DNA of 64,000 bases, taken from contig NC_133169.1 in the NCBI RefSeq assembly GCF_040802235.1, forward strand, positions 41,919,034 to 41,983,033. Direction: 5' to 3'. Shown here piece by piece: positions 34,560-45,839 of this stretch. The notes below the pieces were generated by a model, which was not told where the DNA came from, did no database searches, and saw only the letters and a program-made list of their open reading frames with translations. The position numbers were made by a program, and so were the translations under genes. The DNA is from Manis javanica. Its lineage: Eukaryota > Chordata > Mammalia > Pholidota > Manidae. Numbering within the stretch: position 1 is the first letter of the stretch; every line of letters begins with the position of its first letter.

Positions 34560-37500
34560 GCCCTCATATGGGCACTGTACCTGCTGCATGCAAAAATCCT
34601 TCTCACAAAATGTCAATTACCTGCTGTCTTATTCACACTAAGTTTTATGACTTGGTCCAGTGATTTCCAGTCCTCACCCCAACTTCACCAACAAAAATTT
34701 CAGTATTTGACTTATTTTATTACAGAAAATAAAGTTTATATGTATATGAAGTCAGTATATAAGATGTATTATCACATCCTCAGGTAGAAAGTCAATAGAG
34801 AACTTAGGAGAAAATTAATTATAGATAACTGTTGCCAAATTTTATGACCATCTCTGATTACAGTAAATTTCCCAGTGAATTTATACCCTTTTGTCTAAAA
34901 TGTCTCCATCTGTGCTCTCTCCCATATCCATGGAACTCCTGTGTTCTAGAGTCTTCCTATGCTCTGCCCATATGCCTAGTGAAGGACCATATGGGATCAG
35001 TGTCAGCACGCTCATAAGGACACTTACACACCTTAACTTAATAGTGTGTATTTTAATTTTTCCATCTCAGACAAACCCTTGGAATTTTGTCTTAATTAAA
35101 CAAAATATCCATTAACACATTTTCCTAAAGAAGAAAAGGACATTCACTTCTATTTTGAGAATCACTTTGCTTCTCCCAACCTACATGAGGAAAGGAAATT
35201 TTATTTTCTCCTTCCTTTCTTTTTTTTTTTGGAAATTGATTTCATGTTTCTACAACAAAATGTAAGTTGAGTGGCCTCAGATCTAAGGGACAAAACAGAA
35301 CCCCTTGTATGCTCTTTAAAAGATTCACTGCAGTCTGCCCCTCGGGGGTGGAGTGGGCGTGCTCCACCCCAGGGAGTAGAGCCTTGCCTATAAGGAAGAC
35401 CCAGCTTGCTGCATCCCTCAGGATGCACCCAAAGGGAGCAAGGGAGGCTTTGCAAGAGGGAGCCTAAAGGTGTGAAGAATCAGATCATCAGAATCCAGCA
35501 GACCATTCCTCTATTTTGTTTTCAATAAATCAATAATTAAAGAAATATTTTCAACTTTAGAGAGAAGATGTGGAGTGATGTGAAATGACTTTCCACTGAA
35601 TACTTCTCCCGGTTCCTGAGGTTTGATGGGTCGGGTGGGTAGGTCTGAGGGCACTGACACCAGGGAGGTGATCGCAGTGCCCATGGGAGCCAAAGTCAGC
35701 GTGGATGGAGAGTACTGGCTGGAAACACCGACCATCAGCTCACCGTGAAAGCTATTCATATGATCAGTGCCCCCTCCCCTTTTAACCTGCCTCTAAAATA
35801 TCATACCTAGAGTCCCAAGTTAAATACACACCAAATAAAATTCAGTTCAGAGAAAGATCCAAATTTATGTTCTTGCCTTATATACATCACTGCCACCAAA
35901 ATTCTTCTGAACTTACAGACTCTAAATCTTGAAATAAAGTAATGTTCCTTTTCCCATTATTTTCTCATGATCTTATTTTTAATTAATTCTTCAAAAAATC
36001 TATGCTTTGGCACATGAGATCATGATTTTTTATATAAATTGTAGTGATAGCAATAATAATTAAAATTAAAAAATAATAATAGTGACTGGATATTACCTTC
36101 CATAATGAGTATCATTTTATTAAAAAAACTGTAAGCAAGTAATAGTTTTCAAATATGTTCTGAGAAAATTCATTAAATTGTCAAGAAATCCTATTATCTT
36201 TTTTTTGAAACTTCAGTTAGCAATGGAATGAATGGAGATACATCAAATTTTTCTATTTAGTATCCACAACATAGATGTGTTATCATGTGCATCAAACCAA
36301 AGAATATATACTTCCAAGGAAGAGCAGATCCCTGCGAACTGTTCTACTCAATATGCTATTTACGATGGGTAAATCATCTTGGAATCTGTGCTGCTTGATT
36401 TTCTCTAGGAAATATCCTGGTTATACACTGAACTGATATTCTCAAAGAATTTCTGTTAATTATAGTTAGTGGCAGAATGCTTCTCAAATTTAAACAATAG
36501 AAATCTATTTGCTTGTTATAGTGGCAGACAAAAATGGCATAGTTTTATGTATTTTACGGAATTAATATGTTGTGCCACTATCTCATGAGAAAATTTTCAT
36601 TCCCAGTTCTAATATTTGGGCACAGAAGAGTTCCTTAAAGAATGGCAAATGTCAAATACTGAAAACATTGAATAAGTTCTTTAGGTCACTAATTCATTTA
36701 TTTGTATGAATATTACATACTAGATACTTTCACCCATTTGAATGAATGTTGCAGAGAACCAATGTTTCCTGCAACAAAAAAATATCAAAACATTGATAAC
36801 TATTTAAATAGATAGCAGATACAGTCCTAATTCCAAGGCTGTCAGCAAAATGGATTACCAGCTTCTTTGTTCTGTTCATTTAAAAATGAGATCAATCACA
36901 ATTTCATATGAAATTGGAAAATTCTCACCTCCTAGCTAGAACATGTAGATGCCTCTTCCTTTGTGCCAATTGTTAATGGAGCATGGAGAAGATGATCCAG
37001 GGAGTTGAAAAAAGATACTTAAAAGAACAGAAGTTACTTAATGAGAGGAAAAACAACTATGTGGAAGAGTTATAGAGGTATGCAAGGTTACTAAGTGATG
37101 AAATAGAGCTTAAAATAGAAAGGGAAAGAAAAACTCTAAGTTTGAAGATATGAGGCTTATGATGATTAATAAATTGGGAATATTGATAGAAATGGGAGGA
37201 GAGGGAACAAAAGTCACAGACCTAGTGAAGTGACCTTGGTGAGCACAGACATCTGAGAGGAACCCAGCTGCACTGGTTCAGTTTTTAGACCTTGTGATGC
37301 AGACCAACCTGCCTATTTTTGTCCACACATTTCAGCACATTCACTATTTCCTGATTTTAGAATGCAATACTATGCAATTTAAATAAATAAAACTTTATTT
37401 TAATTATTCTTTTCTTTACTTTTATTGCACTGATTCTGATAATTATATTAATTGGTCTTTTTCATGAACTACTTGGAGCAAATATATTTTTTAACCCAAT

Positions 37501-37759
37501 AAATAAGTATACTGGGCTCCATTTTTGGATCAAATAAATTCCTGCAATAATTTGTAAACTGAAAATTTTCACTAGGGGGTTTCTAAGGAATCTTTAAAGT
37601 CTAAATTTTCATAAGTCTCTTTTAAAGCAATATATCAAAAGCAATATATCAAAGTCAGCTATCTAATGGTTTCTGTGAAATCATTTTGAGATGTACATCC
37701 AACCAGAAAATGTTTATTTTTATCATAAATGCTACAATAATGATTTTAAATAAACCAAA
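34560..37759. other. Gene-free sequence, mostly AT-rich
   Basis: I see no gene. A GC-richer stretch at about 35320-35470, preceded by a T-run at 35220-35232, may be a small retroposed or LTR fragment but has no recognisable family. Confidence 0.35.
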
Positions 37760-37770
37760 ATATTTGAATC
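37760..37770 (+). repeat. Candidate target-site duplication, 5' copy (11 bp)
   Basis: atatttgaatc directly abuts the first base of L1 copy 2 and recurs at 45825-45835. Confidence 0.55.
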
Positions 37771-38629
37771 GAGAGGCGAAGCCAAGATAGCGGCATGAGT
37801 AGAGCAGTGGAAATCTCCTCCCAAAACCACATATATTTATGAAAATATAATAAAGACAACTCTTCCTAGAATAGAGACCAGAGGACACAGGACAACATCC
37901 AGACCACATCAACACCTGTGAGAACCCAGCGCCTCACAAAGGGGGTAAGATAAAAGCACCGGCCTGGTGGGAAATGAGTGCCCCTCCCCCCAGCTCCCAG
38001 TGGGAGGAGAGAATTTGGAGCTGGGAGGGAGAGGGAGCACAGGACTGCTGAACACGCAGCCCCAGCCATCCGGACCAGAGCGTGGACACAGTGCATGCGT
38101 GGGGTCCTGGATACTAGGGAAACTGGGCAGTAAGGCCGGTGCCTGAGAACAAAGAAAAGCAGAGGCTTTTTTTTTTTTTTGAATTATTTATTTAATTTTG
38201 TTTTCTTTGTTTCTTTTTCTTTTTTTTTTTTTTTGGTGAGTGCTTTTTGGAAGTCTTAAAGGGACAGGGTGGGACACTTAGTCCAGAGGCAGGGAATCTG
38301 GAATCTCTGGGCACTCTAACCCCATGGCCCCTGGGCAGCAGGGAGCATGAAGGACCCTCATGGAGATAAATAGCCTCCCATCCATTACCCCTCCAAATGC
38401 AGCTCCACCATTTTGGAGTTGCAGCCCGAGGCAGGCCACACCAACAGCAACAGCGGAGATGCACTCCATAGCAGCTGGGCAGGAATCAGAAGTCCTGTCT
38501 GTGTGCAGCTGCCCAGCACAAGCCATTAAAGGTCACTGTTCTCCCAGGAGAGGAAGGCCACAAACCAACAAGAAGGAAAGTTCTTCTAGCCATCACTCGT
38601 GCCAGCTCTGCAAACTATTTCTATCACCA
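37771..38629 (+). promoter_or_regulatory. L1 copy 2 5' UTR (internal promoter region)
   Basis: Full-length-type L1 leader: starts with gaggcgaagccaagatagcgg and a GC-richer stretch, and is interrupted by T-rich tracts (38169-38180 and 38219-38235). Presence of the 5' end implies the copy was not 5'-truncated at insertion. Confidence 0.65.
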
Positions 38630-39485
38630 TGAAAAGGTGAAATTACAGGCAAACCAAGATCACAGAGACAACACCAGAGAAGGAGGCAGACCTAACCAGT
38701 CTTCCTGAAAAAGAATTCAAAATAAAAATCATAAACATGCTGACAGAGATGCAGAGAAATACACAAAAACTAAGGGATGAAGTCCGGAGGGAGATCACAG
38801 ATGCCAGGAAGGAGATTACAGAAGTGAAACAAACTCTGGAAGGATTTATAAGCAGAATGGATAAGATGCAAGAGGCCATTGATGGAATAGAAAGCCAGAG
38901 AACAGGCACGCATAGAAGCTGACATAGAGAGATATAAAAGGATCTCCAGGAAGGAAACAATATTAAGAAAACGTGTGACCAATTCAAAAGGAACAATATC
39001 TGTATTACAGGGGTACCAGAAGAAGAAGAGAGAGAAAAAGGGATAGAAAATGTCTTTGAAGAAATAATTGCTGAAAACTTCCCCAAACTGGGGGAGGAAA
39101 TAATCGAACAGACCACGGAAATACACAGAACCCCAACAGAAAGGATCCAAGGAGGACAACACCAAGACACATAATAATTAAAATGGCAAAAATCAAGGAC
39201 AAGGAAAGAGTTTTAAAGGCAGCTAGAGAGAAAAAGGTCACCTATAAAGGAAAACCCATCAGACTATCATCAGACTTCTCTAAAGAAACATTACAGGCCA
39301 GAAGAGAATGGCATGATATATTTAATGCAATGAAACAGAAGGGCCATGAACCAAGGATACTATATTCAGCACGATTATCATTTAAATATGATGGACGGAT
39401 TGAACAATTCACAGACAAGCAAATGCTGACGGAATTTGCCTCCCACAAACCACCTCTACAGGGCATCTTACAGGGACTGCTCTAG
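38630..39485 (+). pseudogene. L1 ORF1, copy 2, broken
   Basis: RNA-binding chaperone of the L1 particle. The ATG at 38630 is followed after three codons by TGA. The coiled-coil part (38737-38922) is open, rich in Arg/Glu and heptad-like. After another frameshift the C-terminal domain is open at 39183-39485, with RVLKAAREK, ARREWHDIFNAMK and LYSARLSF. Confidence 0.85.
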
Positions 39486-39680
39486 ATGGGAGCACTCCTA
39501 AAAAAAGCACAGAACAAAACACCCAACATAAGAAGAATAGAGGAGGAGGAATAAGAAGGGAGAGAAGAAAAGAATCTCCAGACAGTGTATATAATAGCAC
39601 AATAAGCCAGCTAAGAAAAGCAGTAAGATACTAAAGAGGCTAACCTTGAACCTTCGCTATCCACGAATTTAAGGCCTGCA

Positions 39681-42600
39681 ATGGCAATAAGTACATATCT
39701 TTCAATAGTCACCCTAAATGTAAATGGATTTAATGAACCAATTAGAAGACACAGAGTAATAGAATGGATAAAAAAGCAAGACCATCTATATGCTGCTTAC
39801 AAGAAACTCACCTCAAACCCAAAGACATGCACAGACTAAAAGTCAAGGGATGGAAAAACATATTTCAGGCAAACAACAGTGAGAAGAAAGCAGGGGTTGC
39901 GATACTAATATCAGACAAAATAGGATTCAAAACAAAGAAACTAACAAGAGATAAAGAAGGACACTACATAATGATAAAGGGCTCAGTCCAACAAGAGGAT
40001 ATAACCATTCTAAATATATATGCACCCAACACAGGAGCACCAGCATATGTGAAACAAATACTAACAGAACTAAAATAGGAAATAGAATGCAATGCATTCA
40101 TTTTAGGAGACTTCAACACACCACTCACCCCAAAGGATAGATCAACTGGGCAAAAAATAAGTAAGGACACAGAGGCACTGAACAACACACTAGAACAGAT
40201 GGACCTAATAGACATCTATAGAACTCTACATCCAAAAGCAACAGGATACACATTCTTCTCAAGTGGACATGGAACATTCTCCAGAATAGACCACATACTA
40301 GGTCACAAAAAGAGCCTCAGTAAATTCCAAAATATTGAAATTCTACTAAGCAACTTTTCAAACCACAAAAGTATAAAACTAGAAATAAATTATGCAAAGA
40401 AAACAGAAAGTCTCACAAAAACATGGAGGCTTAACAACATGCTCCTAAATAATCAATGGATGAATGAACAAATTAAAATAGAGATCAAGGAATATATGGA
40501 AACAAATGACAACAACACAAAGCCCCAACTTCAATAGGATGCAGCGAAAGCAGTCTTAACAGGAAAGTATATAGCGATCCAGGCATACTTGAAGAATGAA
40601 GAACAATCCCAAATAAATAGTCTAACATTACAATTATCAAAATTGGAAAAAGAAGAACAAATGGGTCCTAAAGTCAGCAGAAGGAGGGACATAATAAAGA
40701 TCAGAGAATAAATAAATAAAATTGAGAAGAATAAAACAATAGCAAAAATCAATGAAACCAAGAGCTGGTTCTTCCAGAAAATAAACAAAATAGATAAGCC
40801 TCTAGCCAGACTTATTAAGAGGAAAAGAGAATCAACACAAATCAACAGAATCAGAAATGAGAATGGAAAATCACGACAGACTCCACAGAAATACAAAGAA
40901 TTATTAAAGACTACTATGAAAACCTATATGCCAACAAGCTGGAAAACCTAGAGGAAATGGACAACTTCCTAGAAATATACAACCTTCCAAGACTGACCAA
41001 GGAAGAAACACAAAAGTTAAACAAACCAATTATGAGCAAAGTAATTGAAGCAGTAATCAAAAAACTACACAAGAACAAAACCCTCAGGCGGGACAGATTT
41101 ACCTCGGAATTTTATCAGACACACAGAGGGGACATAATACCTATTCTCCTTAAAGTTTTCCAAAAAATAGAAGAGGAGGGAATACTCCCAAACTCATTCT
41201 ATGAAGCCAACATCACCCTAATACCAAAACCAGGCAGAGACCCGACCAAAAAAGAAAATTACAGACCAATATCCCTGATGAATGCAGATGCAAAAACGCT
41301 CAATAAAATATTAGCAAAACTTATACAAAAATATATCAAAAGGATCATACACCATGACCAACTGGGATTCATCCCAGGGATGCACGGATGGTACAACATT
41401 CAAAAATCCATCAACATTATCCACCACATCAACAAAAAGAAAGACAAAAACCACATGATCATCTCCATAGATGCTGAAAAAGCATTGGACAAAATTCAAC
41501 ATCCATTCATGATAAAAACTCTCAGCAAAATGGGAATAGATGGCAAGAACCACAACATAATAAAGGCCGTATATGGTAAACCCACAGTCAAAATTATACT
41601 GAACAGCGAGAAGCTGAAAGCATTTCCTCTGAGATCTGGAACAAGACACAGATGCCCACTCTCCCCACAGTTATTTAACATAGTACTGGAGGTACTAGCC
41701 ATGGCAATCAGACAAAACAAAGAAATAAAAGGAATCCAGATTGGTAACGAAGAAGTTAAACTGTCACTATTTGCAGATAACATGATATTGTACATAAAAA
41801 ACACTAGAGACTCCACTCCAAAACTACTAGAACTGATATCGGAATATAGCAAAGATGCAGGATATAAACTTAACACACAGAAATCTGTGGCTTTCCTATA
41901 CACTAACAATAACCAAACAGAAAGTGAAATCAGGAGAACACCATTCATAATTGCATCAAAAAGAATAAAATACCTAGGAATAAACTTAACCAAAGAAGTG
42001 AAAGACCTATATGCTGAAAACTACAAGACACTCTTAAGAGAAACTACAGGGGACGCTAACAAATGGAAACTCATCCCATGCTTGTGGCTAGGAAGATTTA
42101 ATATCGTCAAAATGGCCATCATGCCCAAAGCAATATACAGATTTGATGCCATCCCTATCAAAATACTGGCAACACTTCAACAAACTGGAACAAATAATTC
42201 AAAAATTCATATGGAAACACCAAAGACCTCGAATAGCCAAAGCAATCCTGAGAAAGAAGAATAAAGTAGGGAGGATCTCACTCCCCAACTTCAAGCTCTA
42301 CTACAAAGCCATAGTAATTAAGACAATTTGGTACTGGCACAAAGAACAGAGCCACAGACCAATGGAACAGGTTAGAGATTCCAGTCATTAACCCAAACAT
42401 ATATGGTCAATTAATATTTGATAAAGGAGCCATGGACATACAATGGCAAAATGACAGTCTCTTCAACAGATTGTGCTGGCAAAACTGGACAGCTACATGT
42501 AGGAGAATGAAATTGGATAATTGTCTAACACCATATGCAAAAGTAAATTCAAAATGGATCAAAGACCTGAATGTAAGTCATGAAACCATATAACTCTCAG

Positions 42601-43496
42601 AAAAAAACATAGGCAAAAACCTCTTAGATATAAACATGTGTGACCTCTTCTTGAACATATCTCCCCAGGCAAGGAAACAACAGCAATAATGAACAAGTGA
42701 GACTATATTAAGCTGAAAAGCTTTTCTACAGCAAAAGTCACCATCAATAGAACAAAAAGGTACCCTACAGTATGGGAAAATATATTTGTAAATGATAGAT
42801 CCGATAAAGGCTTGATGTCCAAAATATAAAAAGAGCTCACCCATCTCAACAAACAAAAATCAAATAACCCAATTTAAAAAATGGGCAGAGGAACTGAACA
42901 AACAGTTCTCCAAGAAAGAAATACAGATGGCCAACAGACACATGAAAAGATGCTCCACATCACTAATTATCAGAGAAATGCAAATTAAAACCACAATGAG
43001 GTATCACCTCACACCAGGAAGTATGGCTGCCATCCAAAAGACAAACAACAACAAATGTTGGCGAGGTTGTGGAGAAAGGGTAACCCTCCTACACTGCTGG
43101 TGGGAATGTAAATTATTTCAACCATTTTGGAAATCAGTATGGAGGCTCCTCAAAATGCTCAAAATAGACTTGCCATTTGACCCAGGAATTCCACTCCTAG
43201 GAATTTACCCTAAGAATGCTGCACTGAAGTTTGAAAAAGACAGATGCACCCCTATGTTTATCGCAGCACTATTTACAATAGCCAAGAATTGGAAGCAACC
43301 TAAGTGTCCATCAGTAGATGAGTGGATAAAGAAGATGTGGTACATATACACAATGGAACATTATTCAGCCATAAGAAGAAAACAAATCCTACCATTTGCA
43401 ACAACATGGATGGAGCTAAAGGGTATTATGCTCAGTGAAATAAGCCAAGTGGAGAAAGAGAAATACCAAAAGATTTCGCTCATCTGTTTAGAATAA
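39681..43496 (+). pseudogene. L1 ORF2, copy 2, broken, catalytic Asp changed
   Basis: Endonuclease-RT. The start ATG at 39681 gives MAISTYLSIVTLNVNGF. A one-base loss near 39779 moves the endonuclease to the frame open at 39764-40078, then 40199-40537 (RIDHILG). The RT is open for 435 residues (40957-42264) with [18 protein letters not shown] and the polymerase box FADNMILY near 41773-41796: the second catalytic Asp is Asn. A frame break follows; the C-terminal segment with the Cys/His motif [18 protein letters not shown] (about 43054-43107) is open at 42927-43496. Stops, frameshifts and the FADN change make this copy inactive. Confidence 0.9.
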
Positions 43497-43833
43497 GAGC
43501 AAAGGAAAAACTGAAGGAACAAAACAGCAGCAGGATCACAGCACCCAACAATGGACTAACATGTACCAAAGGGAAAGGGACTGGGGAAGATGGGTGGGTA
43601 GGGAGAGATAAGGGGGGGAGAAGAAGAATGGGGGTGTTATGATTAGCATGCATAATGGGTGCGGGTGGGAGAAATAGGATTGCTGTACAACACAGAGAAA
43701 ACAAGTAGTGACTTTACAACATTTTGCTATGCTGATGGACAGTGACTGTAAAGGGCTTTGTGTGGGGGGGACCTGGTATAGGGTAGAGCCTAGTAAACAT
43801 AATATTCTTCATATAATTGTAGATTGATGATAG
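43497..43833 (+). repeat. L1 copy 2 3' UTR
   Basis: Contains the G-rich tract (ggggaagatgggtgggtaggg region and gggtgcgggtggg) and the conserved acagtgactgtaaaggg and ttcttcatataattgtagattgatga end shared with copies 1 and 3. Confidence 0.85.
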
Positions 43834-43852
43834 CAAAAAAAAGGAAACAAAA
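43834..43852 (+). repeat. A-rich linker at the L1/env-module junction
   Basis: An A-run with scattered g/c joins the L1 3' UTR to the module. It corresponds to the A/GAAA-rich tract at 61271-61306 (reverse strand) in copy 3. It looks like an ancestral L1 poly(A) tail now internal to the element. Confidence 0.7.
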
Positions 43853-44214
43853 GGGGGATTACTCCCTGATAGGATAAAACTAACTGTAAATCAAGCATGC
43901 TTTAAATATCCTTAATTTTGAACATTAAAGGGTGTCAGATGAGCAGCTATGGAAGTACATTTTTCTGATATATTCCTTTTTCTTAAAAAAAAAAAGCAGT
44001 TCCTTTGTGGTGATCTACAATAAGTTCTTCACAATGATATAAAGGGTATGTCAAAGTGTGGGCAAAGGGTTTGTTTTTGTTTATACAGAGGACCAAAGCC
44101 TAATTTGGCTACCGAGAAAACGAATTCAGATATGATAGGAAGAAGAACTTCCAACATCAACATTCTCTGGAAGAGTCATTCCAGAAGATGAACATCATAA
44201 CACTTCAACAAAGA

Positions 44215-44719
44215 TCCTGGCGCTGTTGCAGTTATAGCTGCATTCATCCCACCGGTTCCTGGACTTGCTATTGGAATGAAGAAGGAGATATCTAAGCTGG
44301 CCTGTGCGTACAGTAAAACAAAAAAAATTGACTGGATCTATACTGTCAGAACTAAACCAAGAATTAGCAGAAGTGCAAGTTGCAGCGCTCCAAAATCTTG
44401 CGACTATAGACTATCTACTGTTAAAAGAACATATGGGATGTGAACAGTTCTCAGGAATGTGTTGTTTTAATTTGTCTGATTTTTCTCAAACTATTCAAAT
44501 TCAGTTAGACAATATCCATCATATCATTGATAAGTTTTCACAAACGCTTTGAGTGCCTAACTGGTTTTCTTGGTTTCACTGGAGATGGCTGGTAATTGTA
44601 GGTCTGCTTTGGTTATGTAGCTGTATTCCTATTATGTTAATGTGTGTACGCAATTTAATTACTAGTTTAAAACCTATACATGCTTATGTTACTCTACAAG
44701 AAGATATATCAAAGAAATA
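44215..44719 (+). pseudogene. Gammaretrovirus-type env transmembrane-subunit fragment (copy A)
   Basis: A hydrophobic Ala/Val/Ile/Pro-rich fusion-peptide-like stretch at about 44217-44275 is followed, after a one-base frame change in the A-run at about 44322-44328, by the frame open at 44304-44552. That frame has a heptad-rich helix, the LQN...DYLL immunosuppressive-type segment and an intact CX6CC loop (CEQFSGMCC, 44439-44465). A TGA at 44550-44552 interrupts. In the same frame beyond it are a Trp-rich membrane-proximal part, a hydrophobic span (about 44589-44650) and a short tail ending at TAA 44717-44719. CX6CC defines it as gamma-type and unrelated to the class II Env at the start of the window. 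No surface subunit is present. Confidence 0.75.
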
Positions 44720-45327
44720 ATCAATCTTCCCATGTTATCTTCCATCTGCTACCTCTATAGCTTTTCTTCTTCCTTCCTAATTACAACCCTTAAGTAGAAT
44801 TCATGCCTCATAATGAAATTACCGAGTATCATAATTCTTCCAAGTGGTAAAGATATCTCAAGACAAATGCTGGGCATAAAAGCCACAGGGCATAAATCTG
44901 CAAAGAAGTAAAAAGCCAACCTTTTCAAACAATATTGCTTCTCTCTCACTTACCAACTTTACATTTCCCTGTATGGCCCCGGAAGGTGACTGGTTCGCAG
45001 AGACGGGTAAGATTCCTCAAGGGAGGAACAACCTAAGACAGGCACAGTCGCAGGGGGACCATCAGGTGAGAAATTGGGGATCAACAGAGGTGAGGCTTAG
45101 AACCGCCCCCGCCCCCGTTTTGAGAGAAATCTTCTGCATCCGTGGATGTTTTGTTGCCCTTGTCTAGCTTGGATTAATACTTAGTCTATAGGCACACACC
45201 TGATCATCTACATTTGCCCTCTTACTGCACTAAACTATGTTTTCTACCTTTATCTTGCATCTACCTACCACTTCAGCATTTTATTTAAAAAATAATAATA
45301 ATAATAACAATAATAATAAGGGAGAAA
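44720..45327 (+). other. Module 3' non-coding stretch with (AAT)n and purine tract
   Basis: Non-coding between the env fragment and LTR, ending with an AAT/AAC microsatellite (about 45290-45319) and a gggagaaa purine tract immediately before the LTR TG. Copy B has the same arrangement. Confidence 0.6.
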
Positions 45328-45642
45328 TGTGGGATTCACATATAAATCAAGTATAAAAATCAAACGAATATTCATATTTGACCTGATTGTTTATAGTTCA
45401 TAATGTGTGATCAAAACCAAAAGTTTCTGTGATGAATGCCCTTGTACTGTTCACCATGTAAGAACTTATTCACTATGTAAGAATTTGTTCACCATGTAAG
45501 AACTTGTTCATTATGCTTCAGAAGATAGTAGACTGTTGATAATTAGGCTTGGAGTTGATTAATGATTGTGCATTGAGTCCCCTATACAGAATTTTATTGT
45601 TTTTAACACCATTTGATCAATAAATATGAGAAATGCCCTCTC
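45328..45642 (+). repeat. LTR of the env module, ending at its poly(A) site (copy A)
   Basis: Starts TGTGGGATTC after the purine tract. It contains three 19-bp tandem units (45449-45467, 45468-45486, 45487-45505; gttcaccatgtaagaactt-like) and a partial fourth, and AATAAA at 45619-45624. The sequence stops 18 bases after AATAAA and continues as A8, so U5 is absent. That is the structure of a polyadenylated transcript end copied back into DNA. Confidence 0.75.
45449..45515 (+). repeat. 19-bp tandem repeat inside the module LTR
   Basis: Three full units, the first and third identical, and a partial fourth. Also present in copy B at about 59600-59665 on the minus strand. Confidence 0.8.
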
Positions 45643-45824
45643 AAAAAAAATTTACCTTTAAAAAAATGTTAATAAATAGCAAAGTCCAATGAATGATATG
45701 TATGCTGATATGTTTAACTGTGAAGTGTACTGATGTCCACTAAAAATAATAAATGGATGGACAGATGGATAAATATGCAAGAAAGTAAAATAGAGCAAAA
45801 TGTTAAGGGTTGAAAAATATATAT
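45643..45824 (+). other. Sequence between module A-run and downstream direct repeat (possible transduced flank)
   Basis: Follows the A8 of the module and ends with gaaaaatatatat before the 11-bp repeat at 45825. If that repeat is the true target-site duplication, this stretch was carried along by read-through transcription. No counterpart exists in copy B, where the T-run directly follows the module end. Confidence 0.35.
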
Positions 45825-45835
45825 ATATTTGAATC
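45825..45835 (+). repeat. Candidate target-site duplication, 3' copy (11 bp)
   Basis: atatttgaatc, identical to 37760-37770 next to the L1 5' end. Confidence 0.55.
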
Positions 45836-45839
45836 ATTA

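Larger units (their letters stand above)
43853..45642 (+). mobile_element. Env-TM plus 3' LTR module (ERV-derived), copy A
   Basis: This segment is collinear and clearly homologous over its whole length with 59469-61270 on the minus strand. From 5' to 3' it contains a non-coding stretch, a splice-acceptor-like pyrimidine tract with cag at about 44072-44091, an env fusion-peptide/TM-ectodomain fragment (about 44215-44719), about 600 bp of 3' non-coding sequence, an AAT-rich tract with purine tract, and an LTR (45328-45642) ending at its polyadenylation site. It lacks gag, pol and a 5' LTR. Confidence 0.8.
37771..45824 (+). mobile_element. Composite retrotransposon: full-length L1 (copy 2) fused to env-TM/LTR module
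   Basis: The L1 part runs from gagaggcgaagccaag at 37771 to the 3' UTR end near 43833. An A-rich linker (43834-43852) leads into a 1,790-bp module of retroviral origin (43853-45642) ending 18 bases after an AATAAA and followed by A8. The same order and the same junction (A-rich tract, then GGGGATTACTC) occur in the minus-strand copy at 59.4-64 kb. An 11-bp direct repeat at 37760-37770 and 45825-45835 flanks the whole unit plus about 175 bp downstream of the A8, suggesting one L1-type insertion event, perhaps with extra 3' transduction. The coding regions carry stops and frameshifts. Confidence 0.7.

Noticed and set aside
43853-45642. Module as an independent ERV-derived retroposon that merely inserted next to L1
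   Set aside because: Both copies share the exact same L1/linker/module join, which two independent insertions would not give; kept as the stated alternative to test.
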